9,036 nt of DNA from an uncultured Flavobacteriales bacterium (GTDB taxonomy: Bacteria; Bacteroidota; Bacteroidia; Flavobacteriales_D; Sanyastnellaceae). The notes below the pieces were generated by a model. That model saw nothing but the letters and a program-made list of their open reading frames with translations, made no database searches and was not told where the DNA came from. Where the stretch lies: NCBI GenBank assembly GCA_938092195.1, contig CALKHD010000032.1, positions 1 to 9,036 on the forward strand, read 5' to 3'. Shown here piece after piece: positions 6,646 through 9,036 of this stretch. The translations under genes were made by a program, and so were the position numbers. The first letter of the stretch is position 1. The number at the start of each line of letters is the position of its first letter.

Positions 6646-7044
6646 ATGACTTGGCAGAAAGACGTCTCCCTGTTGTTGCTGCGATTGGGTGCAGGAGGAT
6701 TGATGATTCCCCATGGTTGGGGCAAATTCAACCGATTGATGGAAGGCCTCCAAGCAGGGGAGGTTCAGTTTTATGACTGGATGGGGATTGGCACCGAAGC
6801 CTCTTTGGCCTTGGCCGTGATGGGAGAATTGGTGGCTCCTGCCTTTGTCGTGTTGGGGCTCTTTACCCGATGGATGTCCATTCCAGCCGCCATCACCATG
6901 GCTGTGGCTGCATTTGGCGCCCATGCCGGAGACCCCATTTCAGACAAAGAACACGCGCTTCTTTTCCTGGTGCCATTTGTGGTTCTGGCCCTCATGGGCG
7001 GCGGGCGTTATGCTGCAGACCACAGGCTAAACCGCCCGAAGTAA
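6646..7044 (+). CDS. DoxX-family integral membrane protein
   Basis: Encodes 132 residues, the usual DoxX length. The ATG at 6646 is chosen because the family homology starts at once (LLLLRLGAGGLMIPHGWGKF, residues 9-28). Earlier in-frame starts (TTG 6565, ATG 6571 or 6595) would add an unlike, basic leader and place the strong 6574-6603 hairpin around or at the start. Four hydrophobic segments are visible at about 7-24, 52-72, 77-94 and 103-119. Typical family features are PHGWGK (22-27), Glu61 in MGELVAPAFVVLGLFTR and the KEHALLFL...GGGRYAADH end. DoxX proteins sit in the inner membrane. Some take part in respiratory-chain, thiol or redox-related functions, but for this member no specific role can be read. 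No Shine-Dalgarno is visible, as is common in Bacteroidota. The gene converges on valS. Confidence 0.9.
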   Translation: MTWQKDVSLLLLRLGAGGLMIPHGWGKFNRLMEGLQAGEVQFYDWMGIGTEASLALAVMGELVAPAFVVLGLFTRWMSIPAAITMAVAAFGAHAGDPISDKEHALLFLVPFVVLALMGGGRYAADHRLNRPK

Positions 7045-7080
7045 AGGCCCTCGGGAACCCTCAACCCCCATTGGAAACAT

Positions 7081-7126
7081 CCTTTCTTGGGGCCGTTTCT
7101 CTTATGAAAGTGGGCCGCAGGAAAGG
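7081..7126. terminator. Possible bidirectional hairpin between the convergent doxX and valS genes
   Basis: CCTTTC (7081-7086) pairs with GAAAGG (7121-7126); inside it GGCC (7091-7094) can pair with GGCC (7113-7116) and TTTC (7096-7099) with GAAA (7106-7109), leaving a 6-base loop. The arms are separated by small internal loops. A convergent gap of 83 bases is where a shared terminator is expected, but there is only a TTT on one side and no T tract on the other, so this is tentative. Confidence 0.35.
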
Positions 7127-7127
7127 T

Positions 7128-9036
7128 TTAGCCGAGTGAGGCCAGTTGTGCCTTCAAGACTTCGATTTTGGCCATGGCATCGGCTTCTTTGGCGCGCTCT
7201 GAGGCCACCACTTGTTCTGGTGCGCCACTGACGAACTTCTCGTTGCTGAGCTTCTTGCGAATGATGTTCAGGAAGCCCTGCTGGTAGTCCAAGTCTTTCT
7301 GGATTTTCTCCTTTTCTGCACCAATGTCGACAGCGTCTCCGGCAGGGATGAAAAACTCATGGGTTTCCACCACAAACCCAAATGCTCCGGTGACTTTCTC
7401 CTCGATGCGTTCGACGGAAGTAACGTTGCATAAGTGACACACCACGGATTCCAAATGCGCAGGGTAGGACTTGCCTTCGGCGTCCACAATGACTTTTAGG
7501 TCCAAAGCCTGCTTGTTGGGGATGTGCCCTTTTTGGCGAATGCCGCGGACCTCAGCCACAATCTTGGTGGTTGTGTCAAAGTCGGAGAGCAGGGGTTCAT
7601 TCAAGGCCTCACTGGAGCGCTCAGGGAAAGGAGAGTTGCAAAGCAACGTTCCCGGGGTGCGTTCCTTGAGTAGGCTGTACACCTCCTCGGTCAGGAAGGG
7701 CGTGAAAGGATGCAGCAAAGACAGCATGCGTTCGAAAATTCGAACCGTGGCGTCATAGGTGGCTCGATCGCAGGGCTCACCGTAGTTGGGCTTGGCGAGT
7801 TCCAGATACCAAGAACAGAAGTCGTCCCAAATGTGCTTGTAAGTGGCCATGAGGGCCTCGCTTAAGCGGAATTCCGCGAATGCCTGTTCGATGTCGATGA
7901 GCACTTGCTCAGAACGCGCTTCAAACCACTCTATTCCAGAGGCCGCATGGGCGGGTTGGACGGCGGTTTCACTGATTTCCCAGCCCTTGACAAGGCGGAA
8001 TGCGTTCCAAATCTTGTTGGAGAAATTCCGGCCTTGCTCGCACAAGGACTCGTCAAATGGCAGGTCGTTTCCTGCGGGAGAAGTGAGCAGCATGCCCACG
8101 CGGACTCCGTCGGCTCCAAACTGCTTCATCAACTCAATCGGGTCCGGTGAGTTGCCCAAAGACTTGGACATTTTTCGGCCTTGCTTGTCCCTCACAATGC
8201 CTGTATAGTAGACGTTTTTGAATGGAGGCGCTTGGCGGTACTCATAACCGGCGATGATCATCCTGGCGACCCAGAAGAACATGATCTCGGGAGCTGTGAC
8301 CAAGTCGTTGGTGGGGTAGTAGTAGTCCACCTCTTCCTTGGAATGAAAGCCATCAAAAACGCCGATGGGCCACAGCCAGGAGCTAAACCAGGTGTCCAAG
8401 ACGTCTTCGTCTTGTCGCAAATCAGCGGGTGCGATGGGTCGGCCCGCAGCTTCGGTGGCAAGTTTGGACGCCGTTTCGACGTCGGCCGCCACCACAAACT
8501 TGGCGTCGGCAGAAGTTGGTTCGCCTTCATAGTACCAAGCTGGAATCCGATGCCCCCACCACAATTGTCGGGAGATGCACCAGTCCTTGACGTTCTCCAT
8601 CCAGTTCCGGTAGCTGTTTTTGAATTTGGCAGGATGGAATTGAATGGTGTCGTCCATGACATGGTCCAGCGCTGGCTTGGCCAACTCTTCCATGGCCACA
8701 AACCACTGCATAGACAGGCGCGGCTCAATGATGGCTCCTGTGCGCTCACTGCGGCCCACTTTGTTGGGGTGCTCTTCCACCTTCACCAAGTGGCCCGCCT
8801 CTTTAAGCGCGGCTGTGAAGGTCTTGCGGGCTTCAAACCGGTCTTGTCCTTCAAACTCGCCACCCACAGCATTGACGGTGCCATTGGGGTTGAGCATGTC
8901 GATGACTTCGAGGTTGTGCTTTTGGCCCAAGTCGTGGTCGTTGGGGTCGTGGGCAGGGGTCACTTTCAGGCAACCGGTTCCGAATTCACGGTCCACATAG
9001 TCGTCTTGAATGATGGGGATGCTGCGCCCAGCAATG
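7128..9036 (-). CDS. valS: Valyl-tRNA synthetase, C-terminal part (5' end beyond right edge)
   Basis: Class I aminoacyl-tRNA synthetase that charges tRNA-Val in the cytoplasm and hydrolyses mischarged Thr-tRNA. The frame is open to the right edge, with 635 residues visible out of roughly 870-880 expected. The HIGH motif and most of the N-terminal catalytic half lie outside. The visible part starts in the CP1 editing domain (GRSIPIIQDDYVDREFGTG, then TPAHDPND at about residues 26-33), followed by CISRQLWWGHRIPAW (153 on), the KMSKS loop exactly as KMSKS (288-292, nucleotides 8160-8174), the anticodon-binding helical domain (LLHPFTPFLTEEVY) and the C-terminal coiled-coil arm (EKEKIQKDLDYQQGFLNIIRKKL to KAQLASLG). 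The stop TAA is at 7128-7130 on the complement. No disruption is seen. The GTG at 8996 is internal, not the start. Confidence 0.97.
   Translation of the reverse strand, partial: IAGRSIPIIQDDYVDREFGTGCLKVTPAHDPNDHDLGQKHNLEVIDMLNPNGTVNAVGGEFEGQDRFEARKTFTAALKEAGHLVKVEEHPNKVGRSERTGAIIEPRLSMQWFVAMEELAKPALDHVMDDTIQFHPAKFKNSYRNWMENVKDWCISRQLWWGHRIPAWYYEGEPTSADAKFVVAADVETASKLATEAAGRPIAPADLRQDEDVLDTWFSSWLWPIGVFDGFHSKEEVDYYYPTNDLVTAPEIMFFWVARMIIAGYEYRQAPPFKNVYYTGIVRDKQGRKMSKSLGNSPDPIELMKQFGADGVRVGMLLTSPAGNDLPFDESLCEQGRNFSNKIWNAFRLVKGWEISETAVQPAHAASGIEWFEARSEQVLIDIEQAFAEFRLSEALMATYKHIWDDFCSWYLELAKPNYGEPCDRATYDATVRIFERMLSLLHPFTPFLTEEVYSLLKERTPGTLLCNSPFPERSSEALNEPLLSDFDTTTKIVAEVRGIRQKGHIPNKQALDLKVIVDAEGKSYPAHLESVVCHLCNVTSVERIEEKVTGAFGFVVETHEFFIPAGDAVDIGAEKEKIQKDLDYQQGFLNIIRKKLSNEKFVSGAPEQVVASERAKEADAMAKIEVLKAQLASLG

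Overview
This window looks like chromosome of a bacterium from the phylum Bacteroidota, most likely a marine Flavobacteriales-type lineage. The evidence is a TonB-dependent receptor of Bacteroidota style, a very large Sec-exported protein built with GCTD...DDGSC cysteine repeats and a DxDxDG...DLLxLLxxFG tail, and start codons without clear Shine-Dalgarno sequences. The lineage call is inference from protein style; there is no rRNA here to confirm it.

Layout, left to right. Positions 1-2325 (+) hold the C-terminal 774 residues of a TonB-dependent outer-membrane receptor, cut by the left edge. A 117-base gap with two small inverted repeats follows. Positions 2443-6390 (+) encode a 1315-residue exported modular protein: a signal peptide, two tandem roughly 420-residue alpha/beta-hydrolase-like domains, then seven cysteine repeats alternating with an unrecognised domain and a CBM/E-set-like beta domain, and finally one dockerin-like calcium loop. 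A strong intrinsic terminator at 6414-6441 closes this unit. Positions 6442-6645 contain no gene but can form two hairpins, one of them a near-perfect 14-bp stem just ahead of the next gene. Positions 6646-7044 (+) encode a DoxX-family membrane protein. Converging on it from the right edge is valS (valyl-tRNA synthetase, minus strand, 7128-9036), missing its N-terminus.

The receptor and the giant exported protein lie on the same strand with no obvious terminator between them, so they may be co-expressed surface proteins. doxX and valS look like unrelated housekeeping or membrane genes.

The most notable object is the giant protein. Both of its hydrolase-like domains carry GEGTGG where a serine hydrolase of this fold has its GxSxG nucleophile elbow, so the catalytic serine is replaced by glycine in both copies. 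The two copies are collinear and about four-fifths identical. This suggests a duplicated, non-catalytic (or differently acting) esterase fold displayed or secreted on a cysteine-rich repeat stalk.
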